DNA from: Batkoa obscura
Taxonomy: Eukaryota > Entomophthoromycota > Entomophthoromycetes > Entomophthorales > Batkoaceae
Assembly: GCA_030770535.1 (NCBI GenBank)
Contig: JASVEC010000260.1
Span: forward strand, 1 to 24,169
Length of the DNA stretch: 24,169 nucleotides
Direction: 5' to 3'
Part shown: piece by piece, positions 1 to 7,676 of the stretch
How positions within the stretch are numbered: the stretch's first letter is position 1
Layout: every line of letters starts with the position of its first letter
Made by a program: the position numbers and the translations under genes
The notes under the pieces: model-generated
Told to the model about the DNA's origin: nothing
Database searches by the model: none
What the model saw: only the letters and a program-made list of their open reading frames with translations

Positions 1-1627
1 TTATTATATTTAAAAACAATTTTTCAGTAAAGGTAAAATTACTATCTCTCCAAAAACCTTCACTATTAATACGATCTCCAGATTCGTATATTGAATATAC
101 AAGAGCTGGCATAACTTTTTTGAATCCTGATAATGAAAACGGTATAATTTCATTTTCTTTAATAAACATAAATTCGAGAATATTCTTTATATGCTTGGTA
201 TCTCTTTCTTTATCATTCTCGTTAGATGATCTAATAATATTGTATAACTGATCAAAAGCTAATTTATAAGCCTTTTCTTTGCCATCTACAGCAAATGTTT
301 CTTGCAAGCTACTTGAACTGGCATTTTGATCTTTTAGACGTATAGTAGTTAATATTCTCTTTTTAGTAATTAAATAATTTTCTGTAGCATCATAGCATCC
401 ATCAATACCTTGAATATAATCATCTCTTCCAAACATGCTACTACTAAAAGTAACTGAATATATGTCAAAATCTACGACCTCTTCTTGAAACTTAAAATAA
501 ATATCTAATGTAGTTATACGTCTCCTATACATTTCTTCATTTCTGAAATATACTTTATAATTTTTCTCTATTTCTATTTCGTACCATATGATATCATCTA
601 GTATAGTATATATATACTGATGTGGTTGTTTACAATAAACGATAATATCTGTTTCGTGAAGAAACAATATAGATTTGATCATCGGAATACTAAATTCTAT
701 AGTATCTCCTACATTGTGAAACGAAGATAATGCTTTTTGTGTTAATGGGTTTACTATATAATGAGAACTATTTAGTCTTTTAGCTGCATCATCTATATTT
801 GTACTAATACCTTCAAGACCACGAGATAATCTCCTTTGAATATATCCGAACTCGGGAGTAATAATACCCATTGTAATAATATTTTGACGTGCAGATCTTA
901 CATGAAGAAAGAATTCATCGAATGTTAATCCTGAAAGATATGAATTATTACACACACCTGCTATTTTTCCTTCTAACATCTGTACACCTACCTTTTCAGT
1001 CATTTGGATTATATTATTTTTCGAACCCTTAGCTCCGCTATCTACTAATAATTCACATATCTGCTTAAAATTATTAAGATCCATGGAAAATTCTCCAGGT
1101 AATATTTTTCTTGAAAGATAGGTTTCTAGTCTATAATCTTGTACATCATTAATAATATTTGTACCGAAGTCTTTGTAGTATTCTTCGTTATTGGGTTTCA
1201 TTAATTTGGATACTTCTTCTTTATGTGTTTTTGGTACAAATATATTCATTTCATCGCCATCAAAATCAGCATTAAATATTTTACATAATCTCGGATTAAT
1301 TTTAATGGTTAAATCATTATGAAACTTTACTTTTAATCCTAACAAAGAACCTCTTGCTAAAGAAGGTTGACGATTAACTACTACAATATCATCTTCTTCC
1401 AATTGTAAATTATTCTTGAATGAAATAGGTAAACCTATATAAGTTTCATCATATTCTGGTCCTGGTGAAATGACTGAACGTCCACAAAAATTCACTCTTT
1501 TTCCTGTACAATATTCTCTAAATATACCCTCTTTGCCTTTAAGCTTTATGCTTGTAATATCTGTATCTAATCTTACATCCACGATTTTATCTTTTAATTG
1601 TTCTGGAATGGATGATATTTTATACAT
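1..1627 (-). CDS. DNA-directed RNA polymerase largest subunit, RPB1-like catalytic core (runs to left edge)
   Basis: Catalytic large subunit of a multisubunit RNA polymerase. Translating the minus strand from the ATG at 1625-1627 gives about 542 codons with no stop before the edge. The second copy suggests the natural stop lies within a few codons of the edge. Motifs in order: LKGKEG..R..CTGKRVNF near residues 29-47, NRQPSLARG near 85-93, the metal-binding NADFDGDEMN at about 119-128 (Asp 121, 123, 125), SGAKGSKNNIIQM near 197-209, and the bridge-helix/trigger-loop block ending GYIQRRL near 261-267. These are near-universal RPB1 signatures, so the call is secure. Cellular RPB1 is 1400 residues or more. 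This protein starts where the active-site half begins, so the N-terminal clamp and the C-terminal repeat domain are absent. The ATG overlaps the stop of the upstream 441-aa gene as TAATG, which supports the start and suggests coupled translation. Confidence 0.93.
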   Translation of the reverse strand, partial: MYKISSIPEQLKDKIVDVRLDTDITSIKLKGKEGIFREYCTGKRVNFCGRSVISPGPEYDETYIGLPISFKNNLQLEEDDIVVVNRQPSLARGSLLGLKVKFHNDLTIKINPRLCKIFNADFDGDEMNIFVPKTHKEEVSKLMKPNNEEYYKDFGTNIINDVQDYRLETYLSRKILPGEFSMDLNNFKQICELLVDSGAKGSKNNIIQMTEKVGVQMLEGKIAGVCNNSYLSGLTFDEFFLHVRSARQNIITMGIITPEFGYIQRRLSRGLEGISTNIDDAAKRLNSSHYIVNPLTQKALSSFHNVGDTIEFSIPMIKSILFLHETDIIVYCKQPHQYIYTILDDIIWYEIEIEKNYKVYFRNEEMYRRRITTLDIYFKFQEEVVDFDIYSVTFSSSMFGRDDYIQGIDGCYDATENYLITKKRILTTIRLKDQNASSSSLQETFAVDGKEKAYKLAFDQLYNIIRSSNENDKERDTKHIKNILEFMFIKENEIIPFSLSGFKKVMPALVYSIYESGDRINSEGFWRDSNFTFTEKLFLNII

Positions 1628-2952
1628 TATAGTTCGTCATGAATGTATATCAACTTTGGTAATCTCTTTTGTAAACAATTTGGAGCTATAATCTCTTTCA
1701 TATAATAATAATTAAAAAATGAAATACTATCTTTTATATTTCTAGATATTATTTTTCTTTTTACTTCAGGATGATAGTTCACATACTTTACGCGTATATT
1801 TTTAGGCTTCGAATTGATTAAATCATGAAGAAAGTATAAATCCAAGGTTTTGCTATCTATGGGACATTCTGGAATATTTAAAAAGCTCCATGGATTATTA
1901 TCTATGCTTAACCAATAATTTTCTAAATATTTTACAATAAAATGATTATTACGTGTTTTATTTCCTGGATACACTTCATCTGTTTCATATACTAATATAT
2001 TTAGACCCACATTATATATTTTTTCATAGACGTCAATATAACTAATAAGATTATAGTTAATGTCTAACTTTTGTAAATTAATGTTATTTAGTTTTTTGAG
2101 CTTTTTAGACCTTGTAAATTTAGTGTTTTCGAAGTTTTCCTTATTATTTATATATTTCCATGTGGCACTATCTTTAATTAGTCTATGGTCTTTATTATAT
2201 GTGGTAACTACGTATTTATATTTGCTAGAATTTTCAAGGGCATTTAATTTAATACCAACGAAATTATTCTCTTTATTAGCTATAAACCTTCTGTTTTCAT
2301 ATATTATACCTCTATATTTATTTTTAAATATGAATTCTTTATCAGAAATTACTTCAAAACAATCTTTTGGATACCATGTTACTTCTTGAGCTTTTCTTTG
2401 ACATCCTATATTTCTAGAGTAATTACTTACAAATAAATCATCTTTTATACTAATACTTTGTAATAGTGTTTCTTTGGCAACATCTAGATATTTAAAAGAA
2501 TCAGTACTAACTTTTATATGATGTTTTCCTTTTTCTATTAATTTTATAATATTATCTTTTATGTTTACGTTGTATACAGTACTTATATCTAAATATAAAA
2601 TATAAATGTTTCCTAAAGGACTACGCAAGTAATCTTCAAATAATGGATACGATATATATTCTTGAAATGCTGAAATTTTAGATACGACTATAACATTATA
2701 AGGCAACACAATATACAATGTATTAAAAATAATTTTATTTGGTATTTTCTTAACTATTATATCCCAGTCATATTCACTATTTAAAACAAAATTTTTATAA
2801 CAATGACCATCAACATTCATGACCATATAATAAGATATAAAAACATTATGCTTAATTGCGTAGTATAAATCATACATATCTAACAAATTATGATTGTATA
2901 TAACTTTATTAGATATTATTATATTATTTAAAAAATAGTTTGGAAGTGGCAT
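1627..2952 (-). CDS. Unknown 441-aa protein, first gene of the RPB1 transcription unit
   Basis: I do not recognise this protein. It is a full-length open frame from ATG at 2952 to TAA at 1627-1629, rich in Asn, Ile, Lys and Tyr, with no obvious signal peptide or membrane segment. A central segment carries NIGCQRKAQEV (about residues 182-192). The C-terminal half has an alternating hydrophobic stretch NVGLNILVYETDE, then a Trp-containing strand pattern that looks like a folded enzymatic or binding domain. It lies directly upstream of, and overlaps by one base, the RPB1 core, which lacks its clamp. A role with the polymerase is therefore plausible, but I see no sequence match to an RPB1 N-terminus. 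The start is supported by a mirrored promoter and leader shared with the capping gene on the other side of the divergent gap. A virus-specific transcription or replication factor is the main alternative. Confidence 0.75.
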   Translation of the reverse strand: MPLPNYFLNNIIISNKVIYNHNLLDMYDLYYAIKHNVFISYYMVMNVDGHCYKNFVLNSEYDWDIIVKKIPNKIIFNTLYIVLPYNVIVVSKISAFQEYISYPLFEDYLRSPLGNIYILYLDISTVYNVNIKDNIIKLIEKGKHHIKVSTDSFKYLDVAKETLLQSISIKDDLFVSNYSRNIGCQRKAQEVTWYPKDCFEVISDKEFIFKNKYRGIIYENRRFIANKENNFVGIKLNALENSSKYKYVVTTYNKDHRLIKDSATWKYINNKENFENTKFTRSKKLKKLNNINLQKLDINYNLISYIDVYEKIYNVGLNILVYETDEVYPGNKTRNNHFIVKYLENYWLSIDNNPWSFLNIPECPIDSKTLDLYFLHDLINSKPKNIRVKYVNYHPEVKRKIISRNIKDSISFFNYYYMKEIIAPNCLQKRLPKLIYIHDEL

Positions 2953-2958
2953 TTTGTT

Positions 2959-3039
2959 TTATGTTCGATAAATCCTCACCATTATTTACCTCATCAAATT
3001 GTTTTTCAGAAAATAAATAAAGTAATCATTTTTATTTAT
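2959..3039 (-). promoter_or_regulatory. Promoter/leader of the 441-aa gene, with ATTTGA element
   Basis: Upstream of the ATG at 2952 the minus strand reads TTTTCTGAAAA, then ATTTGATGAG (ATTTGA at 2994-2999), then TAAATAATGGTGA. The same block sits before the capping gene and, shortened, before the polymerase and zinc-ribbon genes. ATTTGA fits the ATNTGA upstream conserved sequence known from yeast cytoplasmic plasmids; the functional equivalence is my inference. The leader contains a seven-codon mini-frame (ATG at 2980-2982, stop 2959-2961). Confidence 0.55.
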
Positions 3040-3072
3040 CAAGTAAATATTCAGTTAACATCAAGTAAAAAT

Positions 3073-3242
3073 TTAGTTATGTAATCCTGGCAAAAGTTTC
3101 AAAAAAAATACAAAACCAAAATAAGTAGTTTTGAATCATTGATTCGATGGAATTGGATCCATTTTAAATCTATTTAATACATAATTTCTATTTACTTCTA
3201 TTTTGTATTTTTTTGAAAGATCTCCCAGATTTACATAATTAA
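3073..3242. repeat. 170-bp near-palindromic repeat, unit A1
   Basis: This runs from TTAGTTATGTAATCCTGG to TTTACATAATTAA. The two roughly 50-bp ends are imperfect inverted copies of each other, both containing TTTCAAAAAAAATACAAAA or its complement. The inner 70-80 bp carries the landmark GGATCC and the small palindrome GAATCA-N-TGATTC. There is no coding capacity. Its core lies in the opposite orientation to that of the next unit although the arms keep theirs. Confidence 0.9.
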
Positions 3243-3268
3243 AATTTCAGTTGACATCAAGTAAAAAT

Positions 3269-3438
3269 TTAGTTATGTAATCCTGGCAAAAGTTTCAAAA
3301 AAAATACAAAACCAAAATAAATAGAAATTATGTATTAAATAGATTTAGAATGGATCCAATTCCATCGAATCAATGATTCAAAACTACTTATTTTGGTTTT
3401 GTATTTTTTTGAAAGATCTCCCAGATTTACATAATTAA
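3269..3438. repeat. 170-bp near-palindromic repeat, unit A2
   Basis: This has the same outer arms as unit A1, at a spacing of 26 bp (3243-3268, containing CAGTTGACATCAAGTAAA), so the unit-plus-spacer period is 196 bp. The core reads as the reverse complement of the A1 core. Together A1, A2 and the flanking mirrored promoter arms fill the whole 601-bp divergent gap 2953-3553. Confidence 0.9.
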
Positions 3439-3472
3439 AATTTCAGTTGACATCAAGTAAAAATTTAGTTGA

Positions 3473-3552
3473 CAAATAAAAATAATTATTTTATTTGTTT
3501 TCTGAAAAACAATTTGATGAGGTAAATAATGGTGAGGATTTATCGAACATAA
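3473..3552 (+). promoter_or_regulatory. Promoter/leader of the capping-enzyme gene, with ATTTGA element
   Basis: About 80 bp that is an inverted near-copy of 2959-3039. ATTTGA lies at 3512-3517, about 42 bases before the ATG at 3554. It is preceded by TTTTCTGAAAAACA and followed by GAGGTAAATAATGGTGAGG. A seven-codon mini-frame (ATG 3529, stop 3550-3552) ends one base before the main ATG, recalling the stop-restart junctions elsewhere in the element. The promoter call is inferred from repetition in front of several genes. Confidence 0.55.
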
Positions 3553-3553
3553 G

Positions 3554-5428
3554 ATGTCAGCAATAGATATTATCAATGTTTTAGGTTTTAATAATAAGTC
3601 GAAGATTAAAAATGAAAAATCTCTCCAGTCTAATGTGGAAATTGAATTAAGATTTACTGTTACAAAAAATAAATTTATTAAAATTATAAATGAATTTAAT
3701 ATGATTAAGCAACCATTATCATCAGAGAAAATTTATTCTTTAAGAGATAATGTTAATTATATAGTCTATGATAATATTAATTTACCTGTTATAAAAGAAT
3801 CTATATTTCATTATTCTTTTAGATACTATAAAATATCATGTAGCCTAGAAACTACATGTCTAGATCCACATAAAATATATCCTTCAGATCTCACTTTATT
3901 ACGTAATAAAGAAAGATACGAGTATAAGACTAAAGAATACTTAATGACAGCAACAAAAGTGCTTTCACGGTTCTTTGATGAAACAGTTAGAAATTCGTTT
4001 GAAATAGAATTTGAGTTCTATGAAAACATGACTGAAGAAACTTTAAATCTAATTAATTCTTTATCAAACAAAGATACATTGCCAAGAGGTATTAGTAGAA
4101 CGCTTAATAAACCCATTAATATGAACTTAAAAGATTTATGGACAATAAATTCAGGCTATTTATCCTTGAAGTTAGATGGCGAAAGAAAACATCTAGTATT
4201 AACACCTGAAGGAACACTATTTGTAGTTAATACTAATATTTATTATGCGCTAAATAAAGATTTAATTGTAAACATTAAAGAACCCCTATCAATAGATTGC
4301 GAATTATTAGATACGGAATATTTTATGATAGATATAACTAACCGTAAAGACTTGGATTTTATTGAAAGATATAATATACTAAAAGGTCTGAATATTCCAA
4401 ATTGCAAAGTAAAAGAACAAATCTACTTCGACAACTACAATTGTATAGGGTTGATTTATGATATGCTGAAAATTAAAGAGCCAAGAAACGATGGTGTAAT
4501 AATAACATCTAAAGGAAAATATAATAATAATGTGTTTAGAATAAAACAGATATTGACAACAGATGTAGGAGTAGATAAAAAACATAATGTATACGTAATG
4601 AAGGATAATAAAAGACACTACTTAGATTTTCAATTAAATGAAAAGGAAGGGATATATGAAATAAATAAGGATTTAAAAGTGTTAAGAAGAAGAAATGATA
4701 AGATTTATCCTAATAGCTATATGGCATATGTAAATAACAACTCTAAAAACATTATTATCGAAGATATATTCAAAATACATAGATTTAATATCCTGAAGTT
4801 CATAAAATATTATCACAATGATATGAAAAGATTCGCGTTAGATTTCGTGTTTAAGAAATTAAAACATAAATTTAAATTATTGGATATAGGTTCAGGCAAA
4901 GGTTCTGATATCAATAAATGGCAGAAATATACGTCTCAGGTTACATGTATAAATAGTAAAGTCAATAACATCAATAATAATGAAAATTTAAGAAATAAAT
5001 TAGTAACATCTAAATTTAAAAACGTAAATATACATAATTTGTTTTATGAGGATTTTATCTTAAATAATTCATTACAAGAAATAGATGCAGATTGCACGAC
5101 GTGCTTCTTTACTATTAGCCATATAAAGAATTATAAATTCTTTACTGAATGGTTGATAATTATAGGTCTAACTTCATTAAACGAATATAATGATAAACAT
5201 TGGAACACTACTATAGTAGATGACAATACATTATTGGTTAATATAAAAAATACATTAAATAATGTAAAAGAAACATTAGTCGATGTAAATTTATTTAGTA
5301 ATTATGAACTAAAGTTTCGTAAAACCTTGGATTGTGGATGGTTATCTGAAAGTGAAAATAAATTATCATCGATGTATTCTTTATTTATATTTAAATTGAT
5401 ACCACAGATAAGTGTAAGTAATAAATAA
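3554..5428 (+). CDS. mRNA capping enzyme: RNA triphosphatase, guanylyltransferase, (guanine-N7) methyltransferase
   Basis: A single 624-aa protein predicted to make the m7G cap on the element's own transcripts. The N-terminal part has the paired ExE glutamate strands of tunnel-type metal-dependent triphosphatases (EIELRF near residue 29 and FEIEFEF near 149). The guanylyltransferase has the nucleotidyl-lysine motif LKLDGERK with Lys about 206, the IDCELL strand near 247, DGVII near 313 and the downstream FRIK. The methyltransferase has the SAM-binding LLDIGSGKGSD near 442-452. The order matches poxvirus D1, African swine fever virus NP868R and ORF3 of yeast cytoplasmic plasmids. At 624 residues it is close in size to the plasmid enzymes and much shorter than D1 or NP868R. 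Its stop overlaps the next start as TAATG. A second, broken copy lies at 21902-23793. Confidence 0.95.
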   Translation: MSAIDIINVLGFNNKSKIKNEKSLQSNVEIELRFTVTKNKFIKIINEFNMIKQPLSSEKIYSLRDNVNYIVYDNINLPVIKESIFHYSFRYYKISCSLETTCLDPHKIYPSDLTLLRNKERYEYKTKEYLMTATKVLSRFFDETVRNSFEIEFEFYENMTEETLNLINSLSNKDTLPRGISRTLNKPINMNLKDLWTINSGYLSLKLDGERKHLVLTPEGTLFVVNTNIYYALNKDLIVNIKEPLSIDCELLDTEYFMIDITNRKDLDFIERYNILKGLNIPNCKVKEQIYFDNYNCIGLIYDMLKIKEPRNDGVIITSKGKYNNNVFRIKQILTTDVGVDKKHNVYVMKDNKRHYLDFQLNEKEGIYEINKDLKVLRRRNDKIYPNSYMAYVNNNSKNIIIEDIFKIHRFNILKFIKYYHNDMKRFALDFVFKKLKHKFKLLDIGSGKGSDINKWQKYTSQVTCINSKVNNINNNENLRNKLVTSKFKNVNIHNLFYEDFILNNSLQEIDADCTTCFFTISHIKNYKFFTEWLIIIGLTSLNEYNDKHWNTTIVDDNTLLVNIKNTLNNVKETLVDVNLFSNYELKFRKTLDCGWLSESENKLSSMYSLFIFKLIPQISVSNK

Positions 5429-6057
5429 TGGAAGAATCAGCAATTATTAAACCTAACGAGCTAGATATTTCGAAATTGTCTTTACGTTATCATGGAAAAG
5501 TGTTAACTGAGCCTGTTGAAATGTCAACTATTCTTGAATACATTGATATATTATATGACAACAAACCTTTGATTATTAAATCTGAAAACAAATGTCTTAT
5601 GAGATGTGAATGTCAAATTTATGATTCCAAAAATGGATATGTAAAAGATATTACTGAAGATTCTAAAAATGTAAGATTTTCTATTAAAAACATGCAAGGA
5701 ATCAGAGAATTAGATTTAGCTTTGAAAGATATCATTGATAAATATATAAGAGTCAAAGGAAAAAAAGTAGATCTTAAGATTAGTGGTGATTGGATATCAT
5801 GTCGTCCAAGATATCGTTTTGGTTCTTCTGAAATTAATACTATATTCTATCATTTGAAAAACGATTTACACTGGAAAGAAATGTTGGGTAGAGATATTGA
5901 ATGTGTACCAGCTATTAATTATAACAGCTTAATGATAAGAAACAACCAAGCTAGTGTAAAACTAGTCTTACATACAACTATTGTTAAATTCAATGATTTA
6001 AAACCAGCATTTGATGAAAAAGAAATAGAAGATGCTCTACATATGTTAAATTTATAA
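5428..6057 (+). CDS. Unknown 209-aa protein, coupled to the capping enzyme
   Basis: Unrecognised soluble protein with no signal peptide or membrane helix and no Cys cluster. Its ATG shares the A of the capping-enzyme stop (TAATG at 5426-5430), so it is read from the same mRNA, probably by termination-reinitiation. It has alternating basic and hydrophobic strands (for example VDLKISGDWISCRPRYRFG near residues 128-146) and an acidic C-terminus. By position it could be a cofactor of the capping enzyme, as D12 is for poxvirus D1, or a small single-strand DNA-binding protein such as yeast cytoplasmic plasmids carry. The sequence alone supports neither. The frame is intact; the copy at the right edge is broken and cut off. 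Confidence 0.75.
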   Translation: MEESAIIKPNELDISKLSLRYHGKVLTEPVEMSTILEYIDILYDNKPLIIKSENKCLMRCECQIYDSKNGYVKDITEDSKNVRFSIKNMQGIRELDLALKDIIDKYIRVKGKKVDLKISGDWISCRPRYRFGSSEINTIFYHLKNDLHWKEMLGRDIECVPAINYNSLMIRNNQASVKLVLHTTIVKFNDLKPAFDEKEIEDALHMLNL

Positions 6058-6132
6058 TTTTCAAGGTTATAAAAAAAAATGATTATTTTATTTTTTTGTC
6101 AACTAAATTTTTACTTGATGTCAACTGAAATT

Positions 6133-6302
6133 TTAATTATGTAAATCTGGGAGATCTTTCAAAAAAATACAAAATAGAAATAAATAGAAATTATGTATTA
6201 AATAGATTTAGAATGGATCCAATTCCATCGAATCAATGATTCAAAACTACTTATTTTGGTTTTGTATTTTTTTTGAAACTTTTGCCAGGATTACATAACT
6301 AA
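6133..6302. repeat. 170-bp near-palindromic repeat, unit B1
   Basis: This runs from TTAATTATGTAAATCTGGG to GATTACATAACTAA, in the opposite overall orientation to the A units. It lies 76 bp beyond the stop of the 209-aa gene, in a tail-to-tail gap with the 182-aa gene, so it may also act as a 3'-end hairpin for transcripts arriving from either side. That function is inferred. Confidence 0.9.
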
Positions 6303-6328
6303 ATTTTTACTTGATGTCAACTGAAATT

Positions 6329-6498
6329 TTAATTATGTAAATCTGGGAGATCTTTCAAAAAAATACAAAATAGAAATAAATAGAAATTATGTATTAAATA
6401 GATTTAGAATGGATCCAATTCCATCGAATCAATGATTCAAAACTACTTATTTTGGTTTTGTATTTTTTTTGAAACTTTTGCCAGGATTACATAACTAA
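6329..6498. repeat. 170-bp near-palindromic repeat, unit B2
   Basis: By eye almost identical to unit B1, with the same 26-bp spacer (6303-6328) and 196-bp period. Such near-identity between neighbours suggests recent duplication or ongoing gene conversion. Confidence 0.9.
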
Positions 6499-6524
6499 AT
6501 TTTTACTTGATGTCAACTGAATAT

Positions 6525-6638
6525 TTACTTGATAAAAAATAAATAAACTAATCTAGATATTAAATAGAATTAATAATTCAAAACTAATCATTTTGGTTTT
6601 CTATTTTTTTGAAACTTTTGCCAGGATTACATAACTAA
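6525..6638. repeat. Shortened derivative of the 170-bp repeat, unit B3
   Basis: This keeps the right arm ending in CCAGGATTACATAACTAA. Its left arm and part of the core are replaced by a short segment containing CTAATCTAGATATTAAATAG. The same derivative, reverse complemented, appears in the 12.5-12.8 kb gap, so it is a distinct subfamily and not a one-off deletion. Confidence 0.75.
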
Positions 6639-6670
6639 ATTTTTACTTGATGTCAACTGAATATTTACTT

Positions 6671-6876
6671 GATAAAAAAAATGATTACTTTATTTAACAA
6701 AAAAATAAATTAGCTATTTTTTTTTTAATAAATAAAAATGATTATTTTATTTGCCAACTAAAATTTTACTTGATAAATAAATTAGCTATTTTTTTTTAAT
6801 AAATAAAAATGATTATTTTATTTGCCAACTAAAATTTTACTTGATAAATAAATTAGCTATTTTTTTTTAATAAATA
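6671..6876. repeat. Tandem repeat of about 71 bp, roughly two and a half to three copies
   Basis: The landmark TTAGCTATTTTTTTT recurs at intervals of 71-72 bp (around 6711, 6783 and 6854). Each is followed by AATAAATAAAAATGATTATTTTATTTGCCAAC in whole or part. The unit resembles the T/A-rich stretch that flanks the 170-bp repeats, so it probably arose from their edges. It ends at the stop of the 182-aa gene. With B1-B3 it fills the 822-bp gap 6058-6879; I see no gene there. Confidence 0.8.
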
Positions 6877-6879
6877 AAA

Positions 6880-7428
6880 CTAGTACTTAAAACATTGCTT
6901 ATCGAGGTATTCTTTATCTTCATCTGTCAAATCTTTAACACCATCTGGTTCAAGTTTATTGATACAAGTATAAGTATTATTTTTAAGTTTATAAATATAA
7001 TTCTTATCATCAATAAAGTTCTCACCATATTCAGTTAAATCAGTAGGATTACAAAAGGTCTGATTAACATCTAATCCTTCCTTAGTTAATATCTCACGGG
7101 TTTTTAAATGATTAATGTGCATCTTACAGTACTTTGAATCTCCAAACTTTCTACGTGAACATTTCTTACCTGAATTTTCTCCTGATGATAATATTTGTGA
7201 ACATTGATCTTCTGCTGAAACTTCTTTCTTCGATTTCTTTTTGGTACTTTTAGAAGAAGAAGTCTTATTGCTATCTTCATCTATAACTATTACCTTTAAA
7301 GGAGGAATAAGATCATTAACTAGCTTCTCAAGATCTATATCTGGTTGTTCTTTGATTCTTTTAGCACATTCAATAAGACGTTTTCTTTCAATGTCTCTAA
7401 ACAATACTGATAAGCTAAAATCAGACAT
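6880..7428 (-). CDS. Unknown 182-aa protein with a Cys3His zinc motif
   Basis: Third gene of a minus-strand unit. Residues 1-50 look helical. Residues 54-70 are a Ser/Lys-rich basic linker (SKSTKKKSKKE). Then comes C-x13-C-x10-C-x2-H (Cys76, Cys90, Cys101, His104) with the YCKMH ending, a small zinc-binding module often seen in large DNA virus and plasmid proteins. The acidic C-terminal segment resembles no domain I know. The basic linker plus zinc site suggests nucleic-acid or protein binding. A related motif occurs in the broken gene at 16598-17600. The stop is TAG, and the start lies 20 bases after the 67-aa gene. Function is unassigned. Confidence 0.72.
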   Translation of the reverse strand: MSDFSLSVLFRDIERKRLIECAKRIKEQPDIDLEKLVNDLIPPLKVIVIDEDSNKTSSSKSTKKKSKKEVSAEDQCSQILSSGENSGKKCSRRKFGDSKYCKMHINHLKTREILTKEGLDVNQTFCNPTDLTEYGENFIDDKNYIYKLKNNTYTCINKLEPDGVKDLTDEDKEYLDKQCFKY

Positions 7429-7448
7429 CTTTCTACTATCTATCGAAT

Positions 7449-7652
7449 TTAGTTTATCAATTTAATATTATCGATAAATAAAAGATTACCACGGATTTGT
7501 ATATCGGCACTAAATTTCTGTCCTGACTTAATATTTCTACTATTATAATTCTCAGTGTTATTTAATTTAAATATGCTAGGTAAGTACACGTCGAATATTT
7601 TATTATCGTCTTTTATGGTTAATTTGCGATGATTTACTTCTAATACTTCCAT
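7449..7652 (-). CDS. Unknown 67-aa protein, possible single beta-barrel (OB-like) fold
   Basis: Short intact frame between two genes of the same strand, with gaps of 24 bases upstream and 20 downstream, which is the normal spacing in this unit. The pattern of short alternating strands (LTIKDDNKIFDVYLPS, then FSADIQIRGNLLFIDNIKL) would suit a five-strand barrel, as in small nucleic-acid-binding or RNA polymerase accessory proteins. There is no diagnostic motif, so this is a guess from pattern only. Its position just after the TFIIS/RPB9-like gene makes a transcription role reasonable. Confidence 0.6.
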   Translation of the reverse strand: MEVLEVNHRKLTIKDDNKIFDVYLPSIFKLNNTENYNSRNIKSGQKFSADIQIRGNLLFIDNIKLIN

Positions 7653-7676
7653 CCCTACACGTAGTAACTATTAGCG

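Noticed and set aside
1627-2952. 441-aa protein as the missing RPB1 clamp
   Set aside because: It is attractive by position, but no clamp zinc ligands or RPB1 N-terminal motifs are visible; kept only as a question.
3073-3438. Insertion sequence or autonomous transposon
   Set aside because: There is no transposase frame; the units are non-coding and joined by a constant spacer without clear target-site duplications.
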